A DNA stretch of 64,000 nt from Bradyrhizobium sp. 200 (lineage in GTDB: Bacteria; Pseudomonadota; Alphaproteobacteria; Rhizobiales; Xanthobacteraceae): contig NZ_CP064689.1 in the NCBI RefSeq assembly GCF_023100945.1, positions 3,454,001 to 3,518,000 of the forward strand, written 5' to 3'. Each line of letters opens with the position of its first letter. Position 1 is the stretch's first letter. The position numbers and the translations under genes were made by a program. Shown in pieces: positions 7,621-16,514 of the stretch. The notes under the pieces were generated by a model, which ran no database searches, was not told where the DNA came from, and saw nothing but the letters and a program-made list of their open reading frames with translations.

Positions 7621-8346
7621 ATGACCGCCTATATTGTCATTTTCGCAGCGGGGTTCGCCGGCAGTTTTCACTGTATCGGTATGTGCGGCGGGTTTGCTTG
7701 TGCTCTGGGCCGCGATCCGGAGGGACGCGGCGCGACAGTTCTGCGCCATCTGCTGTACAATACAGGTCGATTGACGACGTACTGCTTTCTCGGCGGACTA
7801 GCGGGCGCCTTGGGCCAGGTCATATGCGCGCCGCAGGGAACGACAGTCCCGCTGCTGACCGGTCCGCTTGACACCGGTCAGCGAATTCTCGCGATCCTCG
7901 CCGGACTGCTGATGATCGCCATGGCGCTGCAGTTCTTTGGCCTGCTGCCGCACTTGCATCGCGTCACCGCCGGCTTCGGCGCCAGTACGCTCGCGGCATC
8001 GCTGCGCGGCCTCCTGACAGCGCCGGGACATGCCGCCCCGCTCGCGTTTGGCGTATTCAACGGCTTCCTGCCTTGTCCGCTGGTCTACGCCTTTGCTGCC
8101 CAGGCGGCGAGCACGGCCGGGGCACTGCACGGCTTTATTACCATGGCCGCTTTCGGGCTCGGGACCTTCCCCGCGTTGCTGCTGATGGGCGGTGTTGGTC
8201 GAGCGCTGGCGCCAGCGTGGCGGCAACGGGGCGTATGGCTGGCGGGCAGCTGCATCCTGCTGCTCGGTCTCGTCACCGTCGGCCGCGGCATCCTGCCCTT
8301 CGCCGCGCACATCGCCCATGGTTGGTCGGGAGGATATCCGGCATGA
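7621..8346 (+). CDS. TauE/SafE-like (UreH/DsbD-type) membrane protein with HCxGMCGG motif
   Basis: A 241-residue protein of about six transmembrane segments. It begins with the FAGSFHCIGMCGGF motif typical of the 'sulfite exporter TauE/SafE' group found with cbb3 oxidase assembly genes (ccoGHIS), where such proteins are linked to copper or thiol handling. A second Cys in the FLPCPLVYA segment mirrors the first half, as in DsbD-type folds. It overlaps the ATPase gene by four bases (ATGA). Context points to a role in copper supply or oxidase assembly; transport of sulfite is only the family name. Confidence 0.78.
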   Translation: MTAYIVIFAAGFAGSFHCIGMCGGFACALGRDPEGRGATVLRHLLYNTGRLTTYCFLGGLAGALGQVICAPQGTTVPLLTGPLDTGQRILAILAGLLMIAMALQFFGLLPHLHRVTAGFGASTLAASLRGLLTAPGHAAPLAFGVFNGFLPCPLVYAFAAQAASTAGALHGFITMAAFGLGTFPALLLMGGVGRALAPAWRQRGVWLAGSCILLLGLVTVGRGILPFAAHIAHGWSGGYPA

Positions 8347-10538
8347 CGGGACAGGACCACGCTCTGTGCAGCCATTGCCTGTTACCTATCCGTCGGCGGG
8401 CGATGCAACGCTCGGTGAACGGCGAGGCTTGTGCATTCTGCTGCTACGGCTGCTGTATTGCCTATCAAGTCAAGCGCGGCAAAACCGAGGAGTGGGAGGC
8501 CGCCTGGCTGCTGATCCGGCTCGGTGTCGGCGGCTTTCTCTCCATGAATATCATGCTGTTCAGCCTGCTCCTGTATAGCGACGCCTTCAGCGGCGCGGAA
8601 GCCGAGATGCTTCCCTGGATTCATCTCCTGCTCTGGCTATTCGCCACACCTGCGGTGATCATTCTCGGCGGACCGTTTCTGCGCGAGACGTGGCGCCACG
8701 GCAGGGAAGGGCGCCTGACCTCGTCGGCGCTGATCGTCGTCGGCGTCGGCGCCGCCTATCTCTATTCTGCGTTCGCCGTCATCGAGCACAGCCCGAATGT
8801 CTATTTCGACACCGCAACCATGGTGCTGATGCTGTTCACCGTGGGCTACTATCTCGATGCCGTCGCGCGCGCGCGGGCGGCGCGTGACCTGCAGCCGCTG
8901 TTGGAGGCGGAACGCCAGTGGGCGACCGTCATTGACGGCAACGGAGAGCACCGTCGGCCGGTGAGTGAGGTCGGCACCGGTATGTTGGTGCGGGTTCGGC
9001 CGGGGGAGCGCATTCCCGTCGATGGTGTGGTCAAAGAGGGCGAATCGCACACCGACGAGGCCATGATTACCGGCGAAAGCCGGCAGATCGCCAAGGACTT
9101 CGGATCGCATGTGATCGCCGGAAGTCTCAATCTTGACGGCCCGCTCCTCATCCAAAGCAGTGGCGCCGCCAACGCGACCCGCTGGGCGCAGATCTGTCGA
9201 TCGGTGCGCGACGCGCTCACCTGCGGCAGCCCAAGCCAGCGCCTTGCCGACAGCATTGCCGGCGTATTCGTGCCGATCATTCTTATGCTAGGCGTTGGAG
9301 CGTCCGTGTACTGGGCACAGCACCTGCCGTTTGACCGCGCTTTCTTGATCGGTCTTGCGGTACTGGTGGTGGCCTGTCCGTGCGCGGTGGGACTGGCGGC
9401 ACCAATGGCCACGTCGCTGGGCATCGGTCGACTGGCCCGGCGGGGCTGCCTCGTGCGCGACCCTGCCGCGCTCGAGGCGCTCGCGCGCATGCGGTTGATC
9501 GCCTTCGACAAGACCGGCACGCTCACCTCAGGCGAGGCGCGCGTTGTTGCCATTGATACCGACGGCACCAGCGCCGACGTGGTGCTCGCGCATGCTGCGG
9601 GACTGGAACGTTATTCCGAGCACGGCCTGGCTCGCGCCGTCGTCGCCGCGGCTGCGGCGCGTGGACTCGAGCCGATGGTCAGCCGCGACGTTCGGGTCGT
9701 GCCGGGACGTGGCATCCGCGGTAACTCGGGCGGGCGGACCGTAGCGGCCGGCAGCGCGATCTTGATGCGGGAGTTGGGTTTGCCACTGGCCTCCGATCTG
9801 GCCGAGCGCGGGCGATTGCGCGAAGCGACCGGCCACTCGGTGATCTATGTCGGCTGGGGCGAGGGGGTGCGTGCCGTGCTCTCGCTTGACGATACGCCGC
9901 TCCCAGAGGCGCGCGCGACGGTCGATGCATTGCGCCGGCGCAAGGTGCGCGTGACACTATTGACCGGCGACCTTCCGACTACCGCGCAGCGAATTGCCGT
10001 TGCGGTTGGGATCGAGAGCGACGGTATCGAGGCGGGCCTATTGCCTGACGCCAAACGCGCGGCGCTGGAACGGCGACGGCGAAACCATGGCATGGTCGCG
10101 ATGGTCGGTGATGGCCTTAATGACGCGCCGGTGTTGGCCGAAGCCGATGTGGGAATTGCCGTTGGTTCGGCGACGGATCTCGCCCGCGAGGTCGCCGCGG
10201 TCGTGCTCCCCCCGGGAGGGCTACGGATGCTGCCGTGGGTGATCGACGTCGCTCGCGCCGTTCGAGCGACCATCCTCACCAGCCTGGCATGGGCGTTCGG
10301 TTATAATCTCATCGCCGTGGGTCTGGCGATGGCTGGAGTACTCCAGCCGGTGTGGGCGGCGGCAGTGATGGCCGGCTCAAGCATTGTCGTGGTCCTGAAT
10401 TCACTGCGGCTGGAGCGGCTGCCTGAACCTGCTGCATCGCCGGTCCCTGAGCGATGTTCAGCCCCCGCGGCGCAGAGAACTCCTGCACCTCTCAGCACGG
10501 CCGTTCCGGCAGATGGTGAAGCCCTCCAAGTGGGTTGA
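8343..10538 (+). CDS. CcoI/FixI-type copper-translocating P-type ATPase
   Basis: A 731-residue P1B ATPase. The N-terminus has CSHC (9-12) and CAFCCYGCC (30-38), the Cys-rich metal-binding segment typical of FixI/CcoI proteins. Core motifs follow: TGES near 243, the CPC copper-site motif near 345, DKTGT with the phosphorylated Asp near 389, and GDGLNDAP near 589. FixI/CcoI-type pumps export copper for assembly of cbb3 oxidases. The frame stays open upstream to 8073, but ATG 8343 is the right start: it overlaps the preceding stop and begins the Cys-rich domain. It closes the oxidase set and is convergent with the fccB-like gene 38 bases downstream. Confidence 0.92.
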   Translation: MTGQDHALCSHCLLPIRRRAMQRSVNGEACAFCCYGCCIAYQVKRGKTEEWEAAWLLIRLGVGGFLSMNIMLFSLLLYSDAFSGAEAEMLPWIHLLLWLFATPAVIILGGPFLRETWRHGREGRLTSSALIVVGVGAAYLYSAFAVIEHSPNVYFDTATMVLMLFTVGYYLDAVARARAARDLQPLLEAERQWATVIDGNGEHRRPVSEVGTGMLVRVRPGERIPVDGVVKEGESHTDEAMITGESRQIAKDFGSHVIAGSLNLDGPLLIQSSGAANATRWAQICRSVRDALTCGSPSQRLADSIAGVFVPIILMLGVGASVYWAQHLPFDRAFLIGLAVLVVACPCAVGLAAPMATSLGIGRLARRGCLVRDPAALEALARMRLIAFDKTGTLTSGEARVVAIDTDGTSADVVLAHAAGLERYSEHGLARAVVAAAAARGLEPMVSRDVRVVPGRGIRGNSGGRTVAAGSAILMRELGLPLASDLAERGRLREATGHSVIYVGWGEGVRAVLSLDDTPLPEARATVDALRRRKVRVTLLTGDLPTTAQRIAVAVGIESDGIEAGLLPDAKRAALERRRRNHGMVAMVGDGLNDAPVLAEADVGIAVGSATDLAREVAAVVLPPGGLRMLPWVIDVARAVRATILTSLAWAFGYNLIAVGLAMAGVLQPVWAAAVMAGSSIVVVLNSLRLERLPEPAASPVPERCSAPAAQRTPAPLSTAVPADGEALQVG

Positions 10539-10576
10539 CTCGCCTGCTATGCATCACGAACTCCGGAAGCAGGGTA

Positions 10577-11845
10577 CTATCCGAACGTGTCACGCATAAA
10601 GGCAGCGTACCAGCTTTGGGCCTCCCGTGCGGTCCGGCGACGGGTCTCGGCGCTTTCCTGCACCTGACTGACGAAATTGTCGACGATCTTGATCGTTCCG
10701 GCCACGGGCTTGAAGCTGACAGCATTGCTCACCGCATCGTCGGGACTAAGATGAGTATAGCAAGTGTTGAACAAATGAGGCGGAACGCGCTCGGACCCGG
10801 CAAGTGCCTCGGTGATGGCAAATGCACAGGCCTTGGCCTGGCTATTCGCAACAAACGCCGATTTCGGCATGTCACCCGCACTGGTCGCATCGCCAACGAC
10901 ATGGATTCCCGGCTGTAGCTTCGACTCGAACGTTATGGGATCGACCGGGCACCAGCCAGATTTATCCGCCAGGCCGATTTGCTGCGCGAACCGGCCGGCC
11001 ATTTGCGGGGGTATGACATTTGCGACCGTGGTCTTGAATGTGTCGCTCGCAGTCTTGACAGAACGCTCCTTCACATCGATCGCCTTTATCCCACCGGTGA
11101 ATTGGGCGGGTAGCCATTCGATCATACCCCTATAGTGGCGTTCCCAAGCATCCAGAAATAGATCCTGCAAGTTGAAGCTATCTTTCGCATCGAGGATCAG
11201 GATCCTCGAGCGCGGTTTATGTTGTTTGAAATAATAGGCAACCAGAGAGGCCCGTTCGTATGGGGCGGGCGGGCAGCGGAACGGGTTGGGGGGCGCGACG
11301 AGCACAAAGACGCCGCCATCCTCCATGCTTTCGAGTTGCCGTCGCAGCAGCTGCGTCTGTGGGCCCGCGTTCCAGGCGTGCGGAATGACCTGCGTCGCCG
11401 CCTCGTCATACCCTGCAATGGCCTCGTAATTGAAAGCGATGCCAGGAGCAACGACCACGCGGTCGTAAGGCAATTTTGGTCCACTCTTGAGCCCGACGGT
11501 TCTTGCGACCGGATCAACCGTTGTCACGGAGTCATGAATGACGTTGATGCCGTATCGTTGCGCGAGCGTATCGTAGCCATGCGTAAGCGACTCGAGCGAG
11601 CATAGCCCGGTGAGATAAAGGTTGCTGAAAAAGCAGGTCGAATAGTTCGTCTTTGGCTCAACCAGCGTGACCTCGATCGTTCGTGCGCCCGTGGCCAAGT
11701 ACTTGGCGGCCGTGGCACCGCCTATGCCGCCGCCGACGACGACCACTTTCGCCTTGGCCTCGCTTGCTGCCAATCGAGGGCCGAGTGCTGCGAGGGCCAT
11801 CCCTCCCGTCAAATAGCCGAACTCTCGACGCGTCGGGGACTTCAC
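10577..11845 (-). CDS. fccB: FccB-like flavoprotein subunit of sulfide dehydrogenase
   Basis: A 422-residue FAD-dependent oxidoreductase of the flavocytochrome c/sulfide:quinone reductase group. A twin-arginine motif (TRREFGYL) and hydrophobic stretch suggest Tat export. The dinucleotide-binding VVVVGGGIGGATAA starts near residue 34. STCFFSN has the Cys position used for covalent FAD in FccB, and RCPPAPYERAS is characteristic of the family. GVHVVGD-like binding text appears as GIHVVGDATSAG. The start is GTG 11845, eight bases after the stop of a broken cytochrome gene. It would oxidise sulfide or a Sox-bound persulfide in the periplasm, but its usual cytochrome partner FccA is damaged here. 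Confidence 0.85.
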   Translation of the reverse strand: MKSPTRREFGYLTGGMALAALGPRLAASEAKAKVVVVGGGIGGATAAKYLATGARTIEVTLVEPKTNYSTCFFSNLYLTGLCSLESLTHGYDTLAQRYGINVIHDSVTTVDPVARTVGLKSGPKLPYDRVVVAPGIAFNYEAIAGYDEAATQVIPHAWNAGPQTQLLRRQLESMEDGGVFVLVAPPNPFRCPPAPYERASLVAYYFKQHKPRSRILILDAKDSFNLQDLFLDAWERHYRGMIEWLPAQFTGGIKAIDVKERSVKTASDTFKTTVANVIPPQMAGRFAQQIGLADKSGWCPVDPITFESKLQPGIHVVGDATSAGDMPKSAFVANSQAKACAFAITEALAGSERVPPHLFNTCYTHLSPDDAVSNAVSFKPVAGTIKIVDNFVSQVQESAETRRRTAREAQSWYAAFMRDTFG

Positions 11846-11853
11846 GGCCTAAC

Positions 11854-11997
11854 CTACTTGTTCAGCGCTGCGAGATAGCGCGCCACGGTTGCGATTTCTT
11901 CATCACTGAGCGACAGGGCGATTGCGCGCATGATATGGCCGGCTCCATCCCGGTATTTGCGATCGCCGATCCCTTTGCTCATGGCGCGAAGGAACAT
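11854..11997 (-). pseudogene. remnant of FccA-like cytochrome c (C-terminal part only)
   Basis: Only 47 codons remain from the first usable ATG (11997). The text FLRAMSKGIGDRKY...HIMRAIALSLSDEEIATVARYLAALNK matches the C-terminal half of class I cytochromes that partner FccB, including the Met near HIM and the closing helix. No CxxCH site exists in any frame between this and soxZ: the fragment continues in the soxZ reading frame right after the soxZ stop at 12016-12018. The haem-binding N-terminal half has therefore been deleted. It is flanked by soxZ and fccB, exactly where an fccA gene is expected. Confidence 0.72.
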
Positions 11998-12015
11998 AGC
12001 AACATGACCACGACA

Positions 12016-12342
12016 TTAGGCAACAGTGAGCTGGTGCTCCAACAAATAGACGCCGCCGCCATCCTCTTCCCAAACGAACTCGAGCCGGCCGCTCTCCGTC
12101 GCGCGCAAGTAGAATTCGATAAAAGGATTCGCCGCCATGGCTTCGTGGAGATCGACGCTGAACACCACGACGCCATTGTGGCGACAGATAAACTTGTTGA
12201 TGATCTTGCGCGGGATGGCGTTGCCGCGCTCATCGTGCCGCAGCCCGGTCTCCATTTGATGGCTGATCAGGGTCTTGACCGGAAACACTTCACCGTTCGT
12301 GACGGCGCTTGGCACTTGGACACGGGGCGCCGGAGTGAACAT
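12016..12342 (-). CDS. soxZ: SoxZ, sulfur-carrier complex subunit
   Basis: A 108-residue protein of normal SoxZ length. It shows the family pattern: PRVQVPSAVTNGEVFPVKTLISHQMETG at the N-terminus, INKFICRHNGVVVF in the middle and NPFIEFYLRATESG near the end. SoxZ pairs with SoxY to present sulfur intermediates in the periplasm. AAGGAG lies a few bases before ATG 12342, so the longer open frame is not used. It starts 16 bases downstream of the soxY stop. Confidence 0.88.
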   Translation of the reverse strand: MFTPAPRVQVPSAVTNGEVFPVKTLISHQMETGLRHDERGNAIPRKIINKFICRHNGVVVFSVDLHEAMAANPFIEFYLRATESGRLEFVWEEDGGGVYLLEHQLTVA

Positions 12343-12358
12343 TCCGCATCTCCTTCCG

Positions 12359-12826
12359 TCACTTGCATCCGTTCGTCGCAACCTCGACCCAGGTTTCGGT
12401 CATCAGCAACGTACCGTCGTTCATCTCCGCCACCGCCAGGACATATTGCGGCTCTGCGAGGCGAATGCGCGTAGATGCGCGGGGCTCGCTGCGTTGTGGG
12501 ATGAAGTGGAACGTGGCGACCTCCACAAGCGGGTTTCGTGGCGCGAGTACAGAAATGTGCCTGACGTGATCGGATTCGGTCATGGGACTATCGATTGTGA
12601 GCGTGAGCGGCACTGTATAGCCGTTCGGAAAGACCTGCGGCATCGCCAGATGCAGACGATTCGACGCGGTCGGGGTTTTTCCAGTCAGTCGCTTAACCAG
12701 ATCCACCGCGTCATCGCTCGGCGGCTGTGTCGAGGCGAGAGCGGCGCTCACAAATCCGGCGCTCCCCGCGATGGCGGCGGTCAAGATGGTTCGGCGCGTA
12801 AAGCCAGTTTGCCTTGTCTTCTCCAA
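12359..12826 (-). CDS. soxY: SoxY-like sulfur carrier with non-canonical C-terminus
   Basis: About 155 residues with a twin-arginine signal (TRRTILTAAIAGSAGF) as in SoxY, exported with SoxZ. The body (VKRLTGKTP, RLHLAMPQVFPNGYTVPLTLTID, MTESDHVRHISVLAPRNP) follows the SoxY pattern. SoxY normally ends GGCGG with a carrier Cys; this protein ends VATNGCK, keeping a Cys but not the glycine arm. GGAGGG eight bases upstream supports TTG 12826 as start. No soxXABCD genes are present, so it probably works with the FccB-like protein or another sulfur dehydrogenase. Confidence 0.82.
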   Translation of the reverse strand: MEKTRQTGFTRRTILTAAIAGSAGFVSAALASTQPPSDDAVDLVKRLTGKTPTASNRLHLAMPQVFPNGYTVPLTLTIDSPMTESDHVRHISVLAPRNPLVEVATFHFIPQRSEPRASTRIRLAEPQYVLAVAEMNDGTLLMTETWVEVATNGCK

Positions 12827-13037
12827 CGCGAGATCCCTCCCTATCGGCAGGCGGAACTCTCGAAGCGAGCGCTCGACATTCTCGATATCTTTGTGCGCCG
12901 AAATCCTACCATGGTGCTCGCACAAGACGACTGCTCCTCGCAGGGCCCTGCGACCATTGGCGCAGCCCGATATTAATCCTATTGACGGGCACAACCGAAG
13001 AGGCTGCTGCAGGCGGCTGTGTACGTCTCGCGATCGA

Positions 13038-14681
13038 TCAGAACTTCATGTCGCCGAGACGGTGGTCGTGGTCATGGCCCGGCAAAGGTGGCGGCGGCGG
13101 CGTTGGCAACTCGGCAACCATGGCCTCAGTGGTGATGAGCAGGCCGGCGACTGAGACCGCGTCCTGCAGCGCGGTGCGCACCACTTTGGTTGGATCGATG
13201 ATACCCTTGGAGACCAGGTCGCCGTACTTGCCAGTCTGGGCATCAAAACCCCAGTTGTACTGCTCGTTCTCCAGAATCTTGCCGACCACCACCGAGCCGT
13301 CGGCGCCGGCGTTTAGTGCTATCTGGCGCGCTGGCCAGCTGATTGCCTTCTTGACGATGTCAACGCCATGCTTCTGGTCCTCGTTGGCAGGCTTCACCCG
13401 GTCGAGCACCTTGGCGGCGCGGAGCAGAGCCACCCCGCCGCCCGGCAAAATGCCTTCTTCGACCGCGGCACGGGTCGCATGCATCGCGTCGTCGACACGA
13501 TCCTTGCGTTCCCTCGCGTCGATCTCGGTGGCTCCCCCGACATGGATCACCGCCACGCCACCGGCGAGCTTGGCAAGCCGCTCCTCTAGCTTCTCGCGGT
13601 CATAGTCGGAGGTGGTCTCCGCGATGTGCTGCTTGATCTGGTTGATGCGGGCCTCGATGTCCGCCTTCTTGCCGGCGCCGCCGACGATCGTGGTGCTCTC
13701 CTTGTCGATCATCACCGTTCTGGCTCGGCCGAGCATGTCGAGCGTGGCGTTCTCAAGCTTCATGCCGAGATCTTCCATGAAGGCGGTACCACCGGTAAGG
13801 ATGGCCACGTCTTGCAGCATCGCCTTGCGGCGATCGCCAAAGCCGGGCGCTTTCACCGCCGCGACCTTGAGGCCGCCGCGCAGCTTGTTGACCACGAGGG
13901 TGGCGAGTGCCTCGCCTTCGACCTCTTCGGCGATAATGAGCAGCGGCTTACCCGTCTGCGCCAGGGCTTCCAACAGCGGCAGCAGTTCCCGCAAGTCCGA
14001 GAGCTTCTTCTCATATGCGAGGACGTAGGGATTCTCCATCTCCACCCGCATCTTGTCGGCATTGGTGATGAAATAGGGCGAGAGGTAACCCCGATCGAAC
14101 TGCATGCCCTCGACTACGTCGAGCTCGGTCTCAAGCGACTTCGCTTCTTCGGCCGTGATCACGCCCTCATTGCCTACCTTTTTCATGGCCTCGGCGAGCA
14201 ACCTGCCGATTTCGGCATCACCATTGGCGGAGATGGTGCCGACCTGCGCGATCTCGTCGTTGGAAGTTATCTTCTTCGAGTTCCTCTTGAGATCCTCGAC
14301 GACAGCCTCGGCCGCAAGGTCGATGCCTCGCTTCAGGTCCATCGGATTCATGCCGGCGGCGACTGCCTTGGTGCCTTCGCGAACGAGGGAAGCCGTCAGC
14401 ACGATTGCAGTGGTTGTGCCGTCACCGGCGACATAGGAGGTCTTGCTCGCGACCTCGCGCACGAGCCGCGCGCCCATGTTCTCGAATTTGTTCTCGAGCT
14501 CGATATCTCCGGCGACCGTCACACCGTCCTTGGTAATGCGGGGTGCGCCAAACGACTTTTCCATTACGACGTTGCGGCCCTTGGGCCCGAGCGTCACCTG
14601 CACTGCGTTGGCGAGAATGTCGACACCGCGCAGCATGCTTTCACGCGCCCTGCCGGAAAATGCGATTTGCTTGCCTACCAT
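13038..14681 (-). CDS. groL: GroEL chaperonin with Pro/His-rich C-terminus
   Basis: A 547-residue GroEL, with near-identical family text at [36 protein letters not shown], and [13 protein letters not shown]. It should form the ATP-driven folding ring. No groES is next to it, so it is an extra, solitary copy of the kind found several times in rhizobial genomes. The usual Gly-Gly-Met C-terminal repeats are replaced by a poly-Pro run and a HDHDH cluster before GDMKF. I saw no CIRCE repeat in the 234-bp gap shared with the divergent oxyR gene. Confidence 0.95.
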   Translation of the reverse strand: MVGKQIAFSGRARESMLRGVDILANAVQVTLGPKGRNVVMEKSFGAPRITKDGVTVAGDIELENKFENMGARLVREVASKTSYVAGDGTTTAIVLTASLVREGTKAVAAGMNPMDLKRGIDLAAEAVVEDLKRNSKKITSNDEIAQVGTISANGDAEIGRLLAEAMKKVGNEGVITAEEAKSLETELDVVEGMQFDRGYLSPYFITNADKMRVEMENPYVLAYEKKLSDLRELLPLLEALAQTGKPLLIIAEEVEGEALATLVVNKLRGGLKVAAVKAPGFGDRRKAMLQDVAILTGGTAFMEDLGMKLENATLDMLGRARTVMIDKESTTIVGGAGKKADIEARINQIKQHIAETTSDYDREKLEERLAKLAGGVAVIHVGGATEIDARERKDRVDDAMHATRAAVEEGILPGGGVALLRAAKVLDRVKPANEDQKHGVDIVKKAISWPARQIALNAGADGSVVVGKILENEQYNWGFDAQTGKYGDLVSKGIIDPTKVVRTALQDAVSVAGLLITTEAMVAELPTPPPPPLPGHDHDHRLGDMKF

Positions 14682-14915
14682 GGATGGTTCCCGATTCGAT
14701 CAGGTGACCTCGCGGGAGCCGCGGGCGTCCAAGTTCGAATTTGCGGACCTCCCTTTGCTTGTCCGCACAACAGCGACCCTCGGAAAGCGTGCACGCGCGG
14801 CGCGCTTGCGCTGGTGATTTCAACCCACACGGTTTCAGACCGCCCAATGTTTTGGAACGAGCGACCGAAAGCCAATCAAATTGCTTTGCCGCGGCGTTAA
14901 GAATATCTTATCGGG

Positions 14916-15860
14916 GTGATCACGACCCGGCAGCTATGTTATCTTGATGCGCTTGCCCGTCATCAACATTTCGGACGAGCCGCGGCGGAGTGTTGTGTCA
15001 GCCAGCCCGCTCTTTCAATGCAGATCCACGAACTGGAAGGGCTTCTCGGCATAGATTTGATCGAGCGGCGCCCGGGCGCGCCGATGTTCACCGAACTTGG
15101 CATTGAGATCGCGCAACGTGCCGCAGTGATCCTTGGTGCAGTACGCGACCTGACAGATCTGGCTCAACACAGAGCCAAGGTGCTGAGCGGAACGTTGCGC
15201 CTTGGCGTCATCCCGACGCTGGCGCCGTATATTTTGCCGCGGTTGCTGCCGCAACTGGAGCTCGGGTATCCCGATCTGCGCCTTGATTTGGTGGAAGCAC
15301 AGACCAAGGTGCTGCTCGCAGATCTCGAGCGTGGCGCTCTCGAAGTATTGTTGTTGGCGTTGCCGCTCAAGGCGGCCGCGGTTGAAGTTTTCCATCTCGT
15401 GAGAGACCGCTTCCTCTTTGCTGTACCCGCCGACGACCCTCTTCCGGAAACGGCGCGCGTGACGCCTGGTGAGGTGAAGAAGCGTAAGCTCATTCTGCTG
15501 GAAGAAGGCCATTGTCTGCGGGATCAGGCGCTCGACTATTGTGTCAAGGGGCGTTGGACTGTGGCCTCGAGCCTCAGTGCAACGAGCCTTGCAACGGTCA
15601 TGCAGATGGTGGCGAGTGGATATGGCGCCACGCTAGTTCCAGAAGTCGCGGCCGATGTCGAGTTGCGCGACGACCGAGTAAAGCTCCTGCGTTTTGTCGA
15701 ACCGCAACCCGGCCGCAGTATCGGGCTTGCATGGCGCCGAACGTCTCCACGAAAGGTCGACTTCCTGGCGCTTGGGCAGATGGTGAAGAACGCGCTGAAC
15801 GCACCAGTCCGGCCGCAATGTATCCGCCACGAGCGCACCGGCCTGCGAACGGAAATCTAG
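14916..15860 (+). CDS. oxyR: OxyR-type LysR-family peroxide sensor
   Basis: A 314-residue LysR regulator. The helix-turn-helix lies at about 18-37 (FGRAAAECCVSQPALSMQI). The regulatory domain contains EEGHCLRDQALDYC with Cys200 and Cys209, matching the OxyR peroxide-reactive Cys pair (199/208 in E. coli). The start is GTG 14916. It is divergent from groEL with a 234-bp gap, so it may control groEL as well as itself. OxyR activates peroxide-defence genes after disulfide formation. Confidence 0.88.
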   Translation: MITTRQLCYLDALARHQHFGRAAAECCVSQPALSMQIHELEGLLGIDLIERRPGAPMFTELGIEIAQRAAVILGAVRDLTDLAQHRAKVLSGTLRLGVIPTLAPYILPRLLPQLELGYPDLRLDLVEAQTKVLLADLERGALEVLLLALPLKAAAVEVFHLVRDRFLFAVPADDPLPETARVTPGEVKKRKLILLEEGHCLRDQALDYCVKGRWTVASSLSATSLATVMQMVASGYGATLVPEVAADVELRDDRVKLLRFVEPQPGRSIGLAWRRTSPRKVDFLALGQMVKNALNAPVRPQCIRHERTGLRTEI

Positions 15861-16514
15861 TGGTGCCGGGCGCGACCTGCGGAACGGCATAGCCGCCGAA
15901 CGCGCGCCTCAAGGAGGCAGGGTTCCGTCCTTCCGCAAGGTGCGGCCATGGTCGCAGCCGAGCGTCCGTCAAGATGACCGGGCGGGGAGGGGCGATCTAG
16001 CTTCAGCGGCGGACGATCTGTTGCGTCGTGGCTATCGGTCAAAGAATCCCAACGGTTGCCAATGGAAACGCGCGATCATTGCGAGGTTGGCGCGGTGGGC
16101 AGGCTGACACCATGATTGCGCTGTTCACGGATTTGGATTGCACGGCCCGTATACGGGTCAGAACCGTGAATGATGCAAGCTCTTGAAATCGCCGGTGGCT
16201 GCGCGATAATCTGCTGCTGGACGGCGCGTCGCTCCGCAGTCCGCGCGAGGATGCCGGAGGCATCCAGTACAGGCCTTAACTGCCGTGACGATCCGCTCGG
16301 CCAGGCCTCACGTCCCGACCTCATGCGGCTGCTGCGCCTCAACCCTGTCCGGATGCAAGGACTCATTGTGATGTTGCAGCTTGGCACGCCGGCCGCAGCG
16401 TCGGCGGCCTCCGCTTGGTGACCGTCGCGGCCACCGACCACCAGACGGTACCCGACGCTTTAGGGCGAGCGGTGGATTTGAGAAGTCAACCCATTGGTCG
16501 AGGGAGGATGTGCT
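15861..16514 (+). other. 654-bp stretch without a recognisable gene; nested palindrome
   Basis: No convincing coding frame. A nested inverted repeat sits at 16122-16170: TTCACGG (16122-16128) and CCGTGAA (16164-16170) enclose the perfect palindrome CCCGTATACGGG (16146-16157). On the minus strand a short open stretch around 16085-16180 reads like protein (DPYTGRAIQIREQRNHG), possibly the end of a decayed gene, but I cannot name it. The amidase promoter must lie in the right part. Confidence 0.4.

Noticed and set aside
8073..8342. Longer N-terminus of the copper ATPase
   Set aside because: This stretch is the TauE/SafE-like gene read in another frame; the Cys-rich start of the ATPase begins at 8343 with a stop/start overlap.
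12827..12994. Extended N-terminus of SoxY
   Set aside because: GGAGGG eight bases before TTG 12826 and the twin-arginine signal right after it define the start; the upstream frame has no signal-like character.
13038..14900. Long plus-strand open frames opposite groEL
   Set aside because: They mirror the minus-strand groEL codons; the GroEL text is unmistakable and the opposite frames show no protein family.
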